From an uncultured Lachnospiraceae bacterium (GTDB taxonomy: Bacteria; Bacillota; Clostridia; Lachnospirales; Lachnospiraceae): 64,000 nucleotides of DNA. Positions 18,045 through 26,624 of this stretch are shown here, in pieces. Under the pieces are notes generated by a model that was given only the letters and a program-made list of their open reading frames with translations, was not told the origin of the DNA and ran no database searches. The position numbers and the translations under genes are program-made. The stretch spans positions 25,345-89,344 of the forward strand of contig CADAIL010000006.1 in NCBI GenBank assembly GCA_902788035.1, given 5' to 3'. The number at the start of each line of letters is the position of its first letter. Positions within the stretch are counted from its first letter, which is position 1.

Positions 18045-19859
18045 ATGCAAAGGAGAGGATCCGCACTGTTTCTTTTCATCACCGCAGCCTGCCTGCTGTT
18101 AATGTTCCCGCAGAGTATTTTTGCCGACAGATCCTGTTCTCTCACCGTACACTCCTATATCAGTCAGAGCGGTGATGAGAGTGATGGTACATATGCCGAT
18201 GGACAGAGTATCCCCGATGACGCTTCGCCTCTTTCGGGGGCTGTATACTCCATCTGGAAAGTCGGTGATGTCACTTCGCAGACAATAGGCGACACGGTTA
18301 CACTCTGTGCCTGTCATATGGACGAACAATTTATAGAGCTTCTCATTCCCGGCGGTCTGTCCCCGGATAGCAGGAGTAACGGAAGCGAATCGGATTATCA
18401 ATTGTCAGAAATTCAGGATGCATGGGATAAAGCCCCGAAGGATGAGACAGTGCTGACAGAACTTGTGAAAAGCCACGGCAGCGCACTGCCTCCTTCCGAC
18501 ATCGACGGCGTAACACGTTCTGATAATCTTTCACAAGGTCTGTATGTCCTTGCCATTACGCAGTTTCCGGGCAGAGATGATCTTCGCGTTCTTTCAGGCC
18601 ATGCGCCCATTCTCCTAATGCTTCCGCAGTTAAACACACAAGCCATGAGCACCGAAGGCGAACCATTGGATCCTGACAATCTGTGGATCTATGACGTCTC
18701 TGTCTATCCGAAAAGCAGAACACTGGAAAGCGGTAAAAAAATACTGCTCCCGGATATGACATTAAAAGATGCGGATGACCGTGAAACAGGCAGCACGCTT
18801 TCTTTTATTTCTTATATAAATCTTCCGAACCTCGGAGACAGCAGTAATTATGACGAGATAGCATTAGACGATATTATGACTGACGGCCTGCATCACAAAG
18901 AGATCAGAAGGGTAGTCTGCGGTGACTGGCTCGGGGAGGAGAACCTTTCATACAACCTTATCGCTGCGTTCAAAGAACTCTCTCCCACGTCGGATTATTC
19001 AGCATCAGGTACCGAACACGGTTTCACATTGTCTCTAACGGACAAAGGACTCAGTAAAATAAACTCGCTCACCGGTAACTCCGGCTTATATGTCATTTAT
19101 GATGCTCTACTTGGTGCAAATGCAGCCGTCGGAACCGAAGGGCCGGAAGCAAATGAAAGCATCTGGAACGTCAGTACCGACCGGACTACTGCAAGCCATA
19201 CACTCCGCTCCCCGCTTGCTTATGCCGCAACTTACGGCATCAATCTCAAAAAAACAGGTCTTCCGAATGCGTCGGAGGCCCGGTTCTGTGTCCGTTTTGG
19301 AGACAGCCTTCTATATTTTGAAAAGACCGGCGCGGGAATTTATACCGCACAGGGAACGACTGCCCATGAGGATTCCGTATCCGCACTTTCCCCCGCACCG
19401 GACGGACTGCTTCGTATCCGCGGCCTTGATTCGGGCTCCTACACAATTGCCGAAACAAAGACCGGGGCAGGCCACAGCCTGCTCACATCGCCCCTCACAG
19501 TCACATTGACCGGAGAGGCGGGTTCCGGCTCACTCGTCAAAGCAGAGCTCGGTTTGGGAAGCGCGAATCCTATCTCCCTCTCTGTTTCAGCAGACAACGG
19601 AGGAATTGCTGAACTGTCAGTCAGCAATGAGGCAATGATCACTCCCCTGAAAGCCGGGGATAACAGCTATTGGAAAGTCGCGGCATGTATATTGGTCTTC
19701 AGTATTATGCTCCTTGGGGCTCTGATGATAAGAAAACGAAGACTGGAGAGCGGCGAAGACCCTCTTGCGGATCGTTTATTGATGACCACAGACCGGGTGA
19801 GCGCGGAGGACTATCAGAATGAGAAAAAACGGGATCAGAACAGAGCGAAAACCGACTGA
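18045..19859 (+). CDS. Pilin-like surface protein with SpaA/Cna-B type domains
   Basis: A 604-residue secreted protein. Residues 1-27 form a signal peptide. An N-terminal pilin-type segment (SPLSGAVYSIWKV), a central isopeptide-type domain (residues about 225-380) and a C-terminal prealbumin-like domain with an E-box-like YTIAETKT (about 395-500) follow. A hydrophobic helix (about 545-565), RKRR and a 40-residue charged tail close the protein. No LPXTG is present; the nearest candidate before the helix is TPLKAGD. The sortase gene overlaps its end by 41 bases, so the sortase probably acts on it. Fimbrial or adhesive function is inferred from domains. Confidence 0.75.
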   Translation: MQRRGSALFLFITAACLLLMFPQSIFADRSCSLTVHSYISQSGDESDGTYADGQSIPDDASPLSGAVYSIWKVGDVTSQTIGDTVTLCACHMDEQFIELLIPGGLSPDSRSNGSESDYQLSEIQDAWDKAPKDETVLTELVKSHGSALPPSDIDGVTRSDNLSQGLYVLAITQFPGRDDLRVLSGHAPILLMLPQLNTQAMSTEGEPLDPDNLWIYDVSVYPKSRTLESGKKILLPDMTLKDADDRETGSTLSFISYINLPNLGDSSNYDEIALDDIMTDGLHHKEIRRVVCGDWLGEENLSYNLIAAFKELSPTSDYSASGTEHGFTLSLTDKGLSKINSLTGNSGLYVIYDALLGANAAVGTEGPEANESIWNVSTDRTTASHTLRSPLAYAATYGINLKKTGLPNASEARFCVRFGDSLLYFEKTGAGIYTAQGTTAHEDSVSALSPAPDGLLRIRGLDSGSYTIAETKTGAGHSLLTSPLTVTLTGEAGSGSLVKAELGLGSANPISLSVSADNGGIAELSVSNEAMITPLKAGDNSYWKVAACILVFSIMLLGALMIRKRRLESGEDPLADRLLMTTDRVSAEDYQNEKKRDQNRAKTD

Positions 19860-20718
19860 TCTTATCCTTCGGCTCATGATTGCGGCCCTGACATATGCTC
19901 TGCTGTCTGCTATCGTCTATATACCCTTCATGAATCAGATCGGATACATGAGTGAGAGTGTTGTCATCCGAAGTTATGTGGAAAAAAGCAGTCAGGAGAA
20001 AGATAAAGACAGCCAGAGTCAGGAGTTTCTTCTCGCTTCCGAATACAACAGGAGTATCGAAACCGCTCAGTCACGCACCCCATTCTTTTACCGCGGGACA
20101 TCAGAGGAGACTGACGCGTACCGCGCTCTCCTCCCCGGAACAGGCGGCGTGATGTGCATAGTCGATATCCCATCCATAGGCATCTGTCTGCCCGTCGGTC
20201 ACGGAACGTCCGATGAAGTCCTTGATGTCATGGCCGGTCATGTGTGCGGAACTTCCCTTCCGATCGGAGGCATATCAACGAACTGCGTCATAGCAGCTCA
20301 CTCCGGAAGCACCTCTGCCCGACTTTTCACGGATCTTGGAAAGATAACTCCCGGCGATAAAATATTAGTACATGTACTCTCCCGCACCCTCACTTACAGG
20401 GTCCTTTCCGATCAGGATATCTCCGTCGTCCTGCCCTATGACGGCAAGACAGAGCATGCTGACTCCGTCGATTACGATGCCCCGTATTTCCGGATAAAGC
20501 CCGGGGAAGATATTCTCACTCTCTACACCTGCACACCGGTGGGCATCAATTCACACAGACTGATCGTATCAGCTCACAGGGTAGAAACCGATCAGGATGT
20601 TTACGCAAGCAGTGAACTTCACTCGTCAGGCAGACACGCCAAAAGTCTCGTCGCCTGTATACTGCTCGCACCGGTTCCCATTCTCGGCGCTGTACTCATG
20701 TTCAGAAAAGTTCGTTGA
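19819..20718 (+). CDS. Class C-like sortase
   Basis: A 299-residue membrane transpeptidase. It has an N-terminal helix (residues 15-38), the catalytic His161 in AAHSG, Cys238 in TLYTCTPVG, Arg247 in HRLIV, and a C-terminal membrane helix followed by RKVR. The C-terminal anchor and TLYTCTP-GINSHRL pattern match pilus-assembling sortases. A GGAGGA ribosome binding site at 19805 lies inside the pilin gene, and the overlap indicates co-translation. The histidine context AAHSG replaces the more common GHRG. Confidence 0.88.
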   Translation: MRKNGIRTERKPTDLILRLMIAALTYALLSAIVYIPFMNQIGYMSESVVIRSYVEKSSQEKDKDSQSQEFLLASEYNRSIETAQSRTPFFYRGTSEETDAYRALLPGTGGVMCIVDIPSIGICLPVGHGTSDEVLDVMAGHVCGTSLPIGGISTNCVIAAHSGSTSARLFTDLGKITPGDKILVHVLSRTLTYRVLSDQDISVVLPYDGKTEHADSVDYDAPYFRIKPGEDILTLYTCTPVGINSHRLIVSAHRVETDQDVYASSELHSSGRHAKSLVACILLAPVPILGAVLMFRKVR

Positions 20719-20802
20719 TTCTGCTGCTGCATGACCGACTGCCGGCACTCGCCTGTATATACGAGCTGTTCTAGGCTGTTTACCCAAAGAGTCAGGGAGC
20801 TG

Positions 20803-20903
20803 TCGCATCAGACGGTGTCACCAATATATATGGCAGACATTTGCAAATATCGTCTGTTAAATATATTGGCGGCTCGCCTTAATGCGGCAGCTCCCTGTAA
20901 TCT
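20803..20903. repeat. Convergent-junction hairpin family, copy B
   Basis: A long imperfect hairpin between the converging sortase and deacetylase genes. The outer arms CAGGGAGCTG and CAGCTCCCTG pair, the inner arms pair CCAATATAT with ATATATTGG, and the apex carries GCAGACATTTGCA. It is the same design as copies A, C and D. It has no clear U tract on either side, so its role as terminator is inferred from position. Confidence 0.7.
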
Positions 20904-20917
20904 TAAATCTTATTCTT

Positions 20918-22507
20918 TTATGACTCACTCAGGCAGTAGGATGGCGTTCTGTTCGGATCAAAGAACGACGCGACATCATTGATACCGAGGACCTCAAAGT
21001 CATGAGAATATGTCTCATGTGACGGAGTACCCGGTGTGATTGCATTATACATGCTGACACCGTCCAGCGCTACACGGCCTGTACGGACGTAGTTGGGACC
21101 GAATTCAGTCCATCCGATATTGCCGTCAACATTGCAGAAGATATCAAAGCCCTGCTCCTTAAAATAAGTGAACTTGGGGTTGTCATCCGTATATCCCCAG
21201 ACCGGTCCGATATCCGCGCCAAAAGCAAAGATGATCTTGTTGGTCGGTCCGACACACTTACCGACGGCAATCTTCCATCTCTCGTGGTCATTCATCAGCG
21301 CTTCCAAGGAAGCATCTGTCGCGTTCCTGTGACCGTAGGTGTGGCTTGCAAATGTCCAGCCGTTGGCTTTCATGGCATCCGCGATCTTTGTGGCTTCAGC
21401 CACATCCTTATCGTAATCATACTCCGGATGTTCTCTCAGGAATGTCTTCTGGGCTTCATTGAGATCTGCACCGTCCACACCCTGTTTATAATAGTCATTC
21501 GTGCGGTAGCCGAAGATACCGTTATAGCCTGTCAGCGCAACGGTCGGCTTTGCTCCCTTGTATGAAAAATCAGGGTGATTCTTCATAAAGGTATCAATTC
21601 TCGGGACCATATCATAGTCCCCGGTCTTCTGAACTCCGTCAGTGTCCGTGAACAGACACTTGACTTCTCCGTTGTCATCAATGACCAGCCTGTCAGCGTA
21701 TCCCTGCGCGCCATTCTCACCGTAGCTGTGGTAGTAACTCAGGTCATCTTCAGACATAATGAGCGGCTTTTTACCTTCCGGAAGATAGACTCCTGTATTT
21801 TTCTTGAATACTGTATTGCCGTTCTCGTCAGTTCCCTCCATGATCAGATCGTCGAGACTTATGACAACGTAACCGGCATCGTACATATCCTGTACCATAA
21901 TGTCGAACTCACCTACAGTCGTCATGGCTTTGTTGTTCTTCTCTACGCGCTCCTCCGTGCAGGTGGCGGATGCGACAAGACCTCTGCTGTCATTGATCAG
22001 AGAATGCCAGAAGACGTGGGGGGTCGTAGATACATCGACCTGAACACAGCTGCTCTTCTCAGCCGTTATCGAAGCAAGCTCACTGCTGAGCTCCGCGTCC
22101 GTGTCATAGCCGTCAAACCCCTGGATCGTGGCGATCGCGCCGTCATAATCATACTGCATCGCCTGATATCTGGCATAGTCCAGAACTTCCTCTTTTGTCT
22201 GCGGGTCTTTTGTCACATTTTGCACCACAGGCACAGTGGATGTCGTTCCTTCATTTGTCTGTGCACTGCCGTTTACGTCCGTCACCGCTGAATTCGTCTG
22301 AGTATTTGATACAGCTGATTCCGTCTGGCCGCCATCGACCTTTCGGGTCAGCTTTCTCGCAAGAGTTATAATACCAAAAAGAACGACTATAAGGAGCACC
22401 AGAAAGACAGCGCGCATAATGAGTTTTCTTCTTCTCTCACGCCTTCTCCGGGCTTCCCTTCTCGCCTTTCTTCTTCTCCTTTCTTCGAGATCCTGATTCT
22501 GTGACAT
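20918..22507 (-). CDS. Membrane-anchored polysaccharide deacetylase-like protein
   Basis: A 529-residue protein. A highly basic Arg-rich N-terminus (residues 1-28) precedes a membrane helix (29-50), a Ser/Thr-rich linker and a region of about 400 residues resembling NodB-type deacetylases. The putative metal site is Asp254/Asp255 in SEDDLSYY and the pair His389/His393 in SHTYGHR. Substrate is unknown; a cell-surface polysaccharide is the likely choice. It is the third gene of a minus-strand operon and is a paralogue of the next gene upstream. Confidence 0.7.
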   Translation of the reverse strand: MSQNQDLEERRRRKARREARRRRERRRKLIMRAVFLVLLIVVLFGIITLARKLTRKVDGGQTESAVSNTQTNSAVTDVNGSAQTNEGTTSTVPVVQNVTKDPQTKEEVLDYARYQAMQYDYDGAIATIQGFDGYDTDAELSSELASITAEKSSCVQVDVSTTPHVFWHSLINDSRGLVASATCTEERVEKNNKAMTTVGEFDIMVQDMYDAGYVVISLDDLIMEGTDENGNTVFKKNTGVYLPEGKKPLIMSEDDLSYYHSYGENGAQGYADRLVIDDNGEVKCLFTDTDGVQKTGDYDMVPRIDTFMKNHPDFSYKGAKPTVALTGYNGIFGYRTNDYYKQGVDGADLNEAQKTFLREHPEYDYDKDVAEATKIADAMKANGWTFASHTYGHRNATDASLEALMNDHERWKIAVGKCVGPTNKIIFAFGADIGPVWGYTDDNPKFTYFKEQGFDIFCNVDGNIGWTEFGPNYVRTGRVALDGVSMYNAITPGTPSHETYSHDFEVLGINDVASFFDPNRTPSYCLSES

Positions 22508-22592
22508 AAATTCCTCCTTGTTACATTCTATTTAGTCAGGCCGGATCCATTGTTCCGGGCCTGTCTGAATCATTTTTGTCCATACAGCATCT

Positions 22593-23942
22593 TCAGGACA
22601 GATACGCGTAATCCCCTGTCCTGTCTGAATCATAGTAGCCTTCCATCTGCGTAAGCCCAAGTGCGTTCATGATCGACGTTGCCGGCTCACTTCTGTTCCA
22701 CTCACGCACGTTGAACGGGGTCAGTCCATACCTCATGGACCAGGTGTATGACGTGCCGAACGCCTCCATGCCGAAAGTCTGCGCACTCTCAGTGCAGAAA
22801 AAGTGATATCCTTCATCGGTGAAATAGTTAAACTTTTCATTGGTCGTCAGGTATTCCCCAGGTTTATCCGAGATGTCACTGTCGTGAGCGAAGACATATG
22901 TATCAACCTTACCGATAATCGGCTCGACCGAGGTCTTCCATTTTTCCATATCGACCTTGAGGTCAGTTAGCGTGGAGGTGCCGACAATGCGGTCTCCCCA
23001 GGTTTTATTTGCAAATTCATACCCGGCAGCCAAAAGAGCATTTGCCACCTCTCTCGCATCCTCTACATCCTTATCATAGCTGAAATCAGGGTTCTCGGAC
23101 AGCCAGTCCTTCTGCAGCTGTGTAAGCCCCTCGCCTGTCTGATAGGCAGCATCTGTGCGGTAACCGAACACACCGTTATAACCGGTCAGCGCAAGGGTCA
23201 TGCGGGCTCCCTCATAAGAAAAATCCGGATATCTCTCAATGAACTCTTCCAGGATCGGAACGGCGTCATAATTCCCCACTTTTTCTGTGCCGTTCGCGTT
23301 CACGTATACGCACTTTATCTTACCGCTCCTCACAATCAGCTTTGAAGCATAGCCCATATTCTGCGTTGTGTGGTGATAGTTCACATTATCCTCAGTAAGA
23401 ATAATCGGCTTCTTTCCTTCGGGAAGCTTCAGATCCTCCCTCGGAGTGATGAGAACTCCTCCGCCAGGACTCTCCGTCTCCTCCACAAGGTCGCGCAGGC
23501 GTACCAGCATAAAGTCGGCTTCATACAGCTTTTCTAAAAGAACTTTGAATTCCTGGGTAGTGAAGTTGTTGCTGTTGTTGACAACCACACGGTCCTTCGA
23601 CGCAAAATTGACATCAAACGCGCGGCTGTCATTAATCAGCGGGTATATAAACAAATGTGGGACTTTAGTGACGTCAACAGTGCCGTTTTGACGAATAATC
23701 CCGTCTGTGTCATCATTAGACTTCTCACCTGACTCATCGTCAGTCTTTGACTCATCCTTTTTCAGATTCTGCGGCACCCCGGTGATAACGACCACTCCGG
23801 TCGCGCTCTCGGTTTTTGACGTATTCTCCTCCTCAGAGAAGAATAAATACCACGTAGCCATTCCGACAACAGCGATAAACACAGCTATCAGAACAAACGG
23901 GACCGTATTCACCTTGCTTTTCTGCTGTCTCTTTTTTGCCAC
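22593..23942 (-). CDS. Deacetylase-fold paralogue lacking the metal-binding residues
   Basis: A 449-residue membrane-anchored protein (helix at residues 13-35). It aligns along most of its length with the neighbouring 529-residue protein, sharing HLFIYPLINDSRAFD-like, LPEGKKPIILTED and LALTGYNGVFGYRT segments. The metal-site residues differ: EDD becomes EDN (D185-N186) and SHTYGH becomes NKTWGD (K313, D317). It may be a non-catalytic partner, carbohydrate binder or scaffold. It starts four bases from the stop of the upstream lipoprotein gene. Confidence 0.7.
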   Translation of the reverse strand: MAKKRQQKSKVNTVPFVLIAVFIAVVGMATWYLFFSEEENTSKTESATGVVVITGVPQNLKKDESKTDDESGEKSNDDTDGIIRQNGTVDVTKVPHLFIYPLINDSRAFDVNFASKDRVVVNNSNNFTTQEFKVLLEKLYEADFMLVRLRDLVEETESPGGGVLITPREDLKLPEGKKPIILTEDNVNYHHTTQNMGYASKLIVRSGKIKCVYVNANGTEKVGNYDAVPILEEFIERYPDFSYEGARMTLALTGYNGVFGYRTDAAYQTGEGLTQLQKDWLSENPDFSYDKDVEDAREVANALLAAGYEFANKTWGDRIVGTSTLTDLKVDMEKWKTSVEPIIGKVDTYVFAHDSDISDKPGEYLTTNEKFNYFTDEGYHFFCTESAQTFGMEAFGTSYTWSMRYGLTPFNVREWNRSEPATSIMNALGLTQMEGYYDSDRTGDYAYLS

Positions 23943-23945
23943 CTG

Positions 23946-24971
23946 TTACTCTCCTGCTTCAAGAACTGATACGCATAAATTATCGGAGCTCAGATGATCC
24001 TCCGAATACACAAAATATATGCTGCTTCCGAATTTTTGAACATCATAGAGAAGAATGCCACCCTTCTGATCCGTTTCAGGATCGGACTCATCCGGTGTCG
24101 CGAGCTCCAGTCTCTCATTCTTCGATACCACGCCCATATCCCGGTCCAGATGGGTCCTGTAGGCACTTGCCCCGTTATAGGATTCTCCCGGATTATCGAC
24201 ATCAGAACTATAGTATAGATACCATCCGTCGTCAGCGCGAAGAAGACCTGCAGGCTCCTGGTCAGCGTCGCTCGGAAGTACTGTGACCGGCGACTTCCAG
24301 TGACGGCCCATATCCTCCGAGACAGCCATCTGAATGGCAGAGCTGCCCTGATCCAGAGTCTCTTTCTCAAAGAACATATACATTTTTTCATTGGTGACCG
24401 TAAGCTTTATATCCTCCAGGTTGCGATTTGCGCTCACCACATCGGATAGATACGTCAGCTTTTTAAGGTCTTCCGATTTGTAAAAGCGGATTGTATACTG
24501 GCCGTTCGATCGCTTGGCATTGGCGTTATTCAAACGTCCGTCGACAAAGGTCATACTGATGTAGTAAGAGCCGCCCGCCTTTTCTATTGCGGGATCGATC
24601 ATATAATCCGCCTCTGTGTTGGTATACAGAATGTTGTTCTGAGCAATTTTGTTATAATCATCGAGAACGCAGGCACCCAGCTCACAGTCCGCATTGCTGT
24701 AAAGGATGACCCCATCCTCCGGGATAACGCTCAGCCAGTCACAGGAAATACCCAGATCGCTGACCTTGCCGGTCGAGAGATCAATGCCGACAAGTTTTCT
24801 GTTGATAGTGGTCAGCAGATAGTCTTCCCTGATGAGTTTGGCATCTCCGGAAGAGGATCTGTAGAACCTGAAAATCAGGTCTGCAGAAGTTTTCGGAGCT
24901 TCTTGTCCGCATCCTGTCAGCATAATGATACATAAGACTGCTGTTATCCATCTGCAAATAGCGATTCTCAT
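23946..24971 (-). CDS. Lipoprotein, probable beta-propeller
   Basis: A 341-residue secreted lipoprotein: the signal peptide ends in the lipobox LTGC with Cys21. The mature part has repeated strand patterns such as YYISMTFVDG, MYMFFEKET, EDMGRHWKSP and GWYLYYSSDVDNP, which resemble five-bladed or sialidase-type propeller folds, but I see no catalytic signature. It is the first gene of the operon with the two deacetylase-like genes, so a shared envelope role is likely. Confidence 0.6.
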   Translation of the reverse strand: MRIAICRWITAVLCIIMLTGCGQEAPKTSADLIFRFYRSSSGDAKLIREDYLLTTINRKLVGIDLSTGKVSDLGISCDWLSVIPEDGVILYSNADCELGACVLDDYNKIAQNNILYTNTEADYMIDPAIEKAGGSYYISMTFVDGRLNNANAKRSNGQYTIRFYKSEDLKKLTYLSDVVSANRNLEDIKLTVTNEKMYMFFEKETLDQGSSAIQMAVSEDMGRHWKSPVTVLPSDADQEPAGLLRADDGWYLYYSSDVDNPGESYNGASAYRTHLDRDMGVVSKNERLELATPDESDPETDQKGGILLYDVQKFGSSIYFVYSEDHLSSDNLCVSVLEAGE

Positions 24972-24999
24972 AGTTACCTCATTCTAACAAACTATTCCA

Positions 25000-25028
25000 A
25001 GTATAACATTTAAGGCAGATTATCACAA
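25000..25028 (-). promoter_or_regulatory. Promoter of the lipoprotein-deacetylase operon
   Basis: On the minus strand TTGTGA (25028-25023) and TATACT (25005-25000) are 17 bases apart, about 30 bases upstream of the lipoprotein start with its GAGG ribosome binding site. Confidence 0.5.
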
Positions 25029-25127
25029 GGCATGAATCGCTCCTCTTTAAAGAACGCCTTTCTGAACTGTTACCTTCTTCTTTTTATGATATAATGTAGA
25101 AAAATATCGGCCAAGGAGGGCAAAGAA

Positions 25128-25982
25128 ATGCTGCGGCGCTTTTTAAATCTGAATTTTCTAGACAGCACGACCAGCCTCTACCATTATACGCGCTGCAAAA
25201 GCGCTCAGGATATACTGAGGAGTCACACCCTTTACGCCACAAACACGCAGTTCCTGAACGACGTCAACGAAATGCAGTACGTGCTGAACGTCCTTGACGA
25301 GGTCACGAATGAAATCAGCGTGATCCGCTGGCGCGAAAAAATCCGTCACCTCATTTACGACAACCTCGATGAATTCCATAAATATGAGTATTATCTTGTC
25401 TCTTTCAGCACTTCTCCCGACAGCCTCACTCTCTGGTCCGAGTTCGGCGACAAGACGGGCTACAATCTGGAGTTCGACGGGCGGAAAATACGGGACAGGA
25501 TCATGAACAATACCAGGATTTTCTGCGACGGCTTTGTCGTCTATGACCGGGAAGAACAAAAAAACTGTCTGCGCCGGCTCATAATCGAGCAGATCCCGCG
25601 CGAGCTCGGCAAATCGTTCGGCGATATTCTGGATACATATCTTCCGGGCGGAATCTCTCTTTTCGGGGAATACAAACTCACCCTGCAGAAGACCATAGCG
25701 CTGTACGCCCTGTTTTTTAAGCAGACTGCATTTGCATCCGAAAAAGAATACCGGTTCGTATTCCGCGATCCGCCAAACCAGATAAAATTTCGGGAGCAGA
25801 ACGGCTTCCTTCTGCCCTACATAGTAATCGACTGTTCGGCAGAGGAAGAACTGCCCGTAAAAAGCGTCACTGTAGCGCCCAAGAACCACATTGACCTTGC
25901 CCGGCGCGGGATGGAGTATTATCTCTCTTCTCTCGGTTATGACGTGCCGGTGAAACTGTCCCAGCTGAAGCTTCGTTATTGA
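25128..25982 (+). CDS. DUF2971 family protein
   Basis: A 284-residue soluble protein with the DUF2971 pattern: LYHYTRCKSAQDILRSHTLYATN at the start (in two pieces: YHYT and the downstream L-YA-N), FLNDVNEMQY, then SFSTSPDSLTLWSEFGDKTGYNLEF and SEKEYRFVFR near the end. The biochemical role of the family is not established; it is scattered and often near accessory or defence genes. A TATAAT at about 25088 and AAGGAGGG before the ATG support expression. It is followed 28 bases later by the PncC gene. Confidence 0.75.
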   Translation: MLRRFLNLNFLDSTTSLYHYTRCKSAQDILRSHTLYATNTQFLNDVNEMQYVLNVLDEVTNEISVIRWREKIRHLIYDNLDEFHKYEYYLVSFSTSPDSLTLWSEFGDKTGYNLEFDGRKIRDRIMNNTRIFCDGFVVYDREEQKNCLRRLIIEQIPRELGKSFGDILDTYLPGGISLFGEYKLTLQKTIALYALFFKQTAFASEKEYRFVFRDPPNQIKFREQNGFLLPYIVIDCSAEEELPVKSVTVAPKNHIDLARRGMEYYLSSLGYDVPVKLSQLKLRY

Positions 25983-26010
25983 AACTCCCCACGCAGTTAA
26001 AGGAGTCATT

Positions 26011-26511
26011 ATGTCTGCATATGAGTATTCCGTTCGCGAAAAATATCACATACTTACAACGCTGCTCATCGAGCGAAACCTGACGGTCACCGCAATGGAG
26101 AGCGCTACATCAGGCCAGATTGCTTCGCTGATAACCGATACAGAGGGCTCATCAGCGATTTTTAAGGGATCTTTCGTCACTTACAGCAACGAAGCCAAGA
26201 TCCGCATGGGTGTTCCGGAAGATATTATCCGGAGATACTCCGTATACTCTGTCCAGACGGCCGAAGCCATGGCCACGAGTTGTGCGGCTTTTTATAATGC
26301 GGACATAGGAATCGGGGTGACCGGTACAATGGGCAATGTCGATCCTGCAAATGCAGACAACTCCATACCCGGTTGCGTCTATTTCGCTGTATACTTTCGC
26401 GGGACCATCATTTCCCGTGCTGTTAAAATCGAGCCTCAGGGTTCTCGTCTCCTGTACAAGCTGGCTGCCGCCGAGAAGATTGCGGACACACTGCTTTCAA
26501 TCATTTGTTAA
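26011..26511 (+). CDS. pncC: CinA C-terminal domain protein (PncC-type amidohydrolase)
   Basis: A 166-residue stand-alone CinA C-terminal domain, predicted to deamidate nicotinamide mononucleotide to nicotinic acid mononucleotide in pyridine nucleotide salvage. The family motifs are TAMESATSGQIASLI, GSSAIFKGSFVTYSNEAK and IGVTGTMGNVDPANADN. It has no N-terminal COG1058 domain. It lies directly behind the DUF2971 gene with AAAGGAG before the start. Confidence 0.85.
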   Translation: MSAYEYSVREKYHILTTLLIERNLTVTAMESATSGQIASLITDTEGSSAIFKGSFVTYSNEAKIRMGVPEDIIRRYSVYSVQTAEAMATSCAAFYNADIGIGVTGTMGNVDPANADNSIPGCVYFAVYFRGTIISRAVKIEPQGSRLLYKLAAAEKIADTLLSIIC

Positions 26512-26624
26512 ATCACAGTGTGTCTCCGCCGAGTCTCTTCTTGACTTATCGCCGTGCCTTTGTTAGAATCCCTTTCGATATTAATATAGATGTTTTAAGA
26601 GATTTTTGGAGGTGGCTTATACCC

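Noticed and set aside
22558..22632. Two CCTGTCTGAATC stretches as ends of a palindromic element
   Set aside because: One is inside the end of a coding region, the match stops short of the full terminus, and no inner arms lie between them.
25158..26009. A 283-codon minus-strand frame opposite the DUF2971 gene
   Set aside because: The plus frame has a family pattern, a TATAAT and a ribosome binding site. The minus frame has no recognisable protein features.
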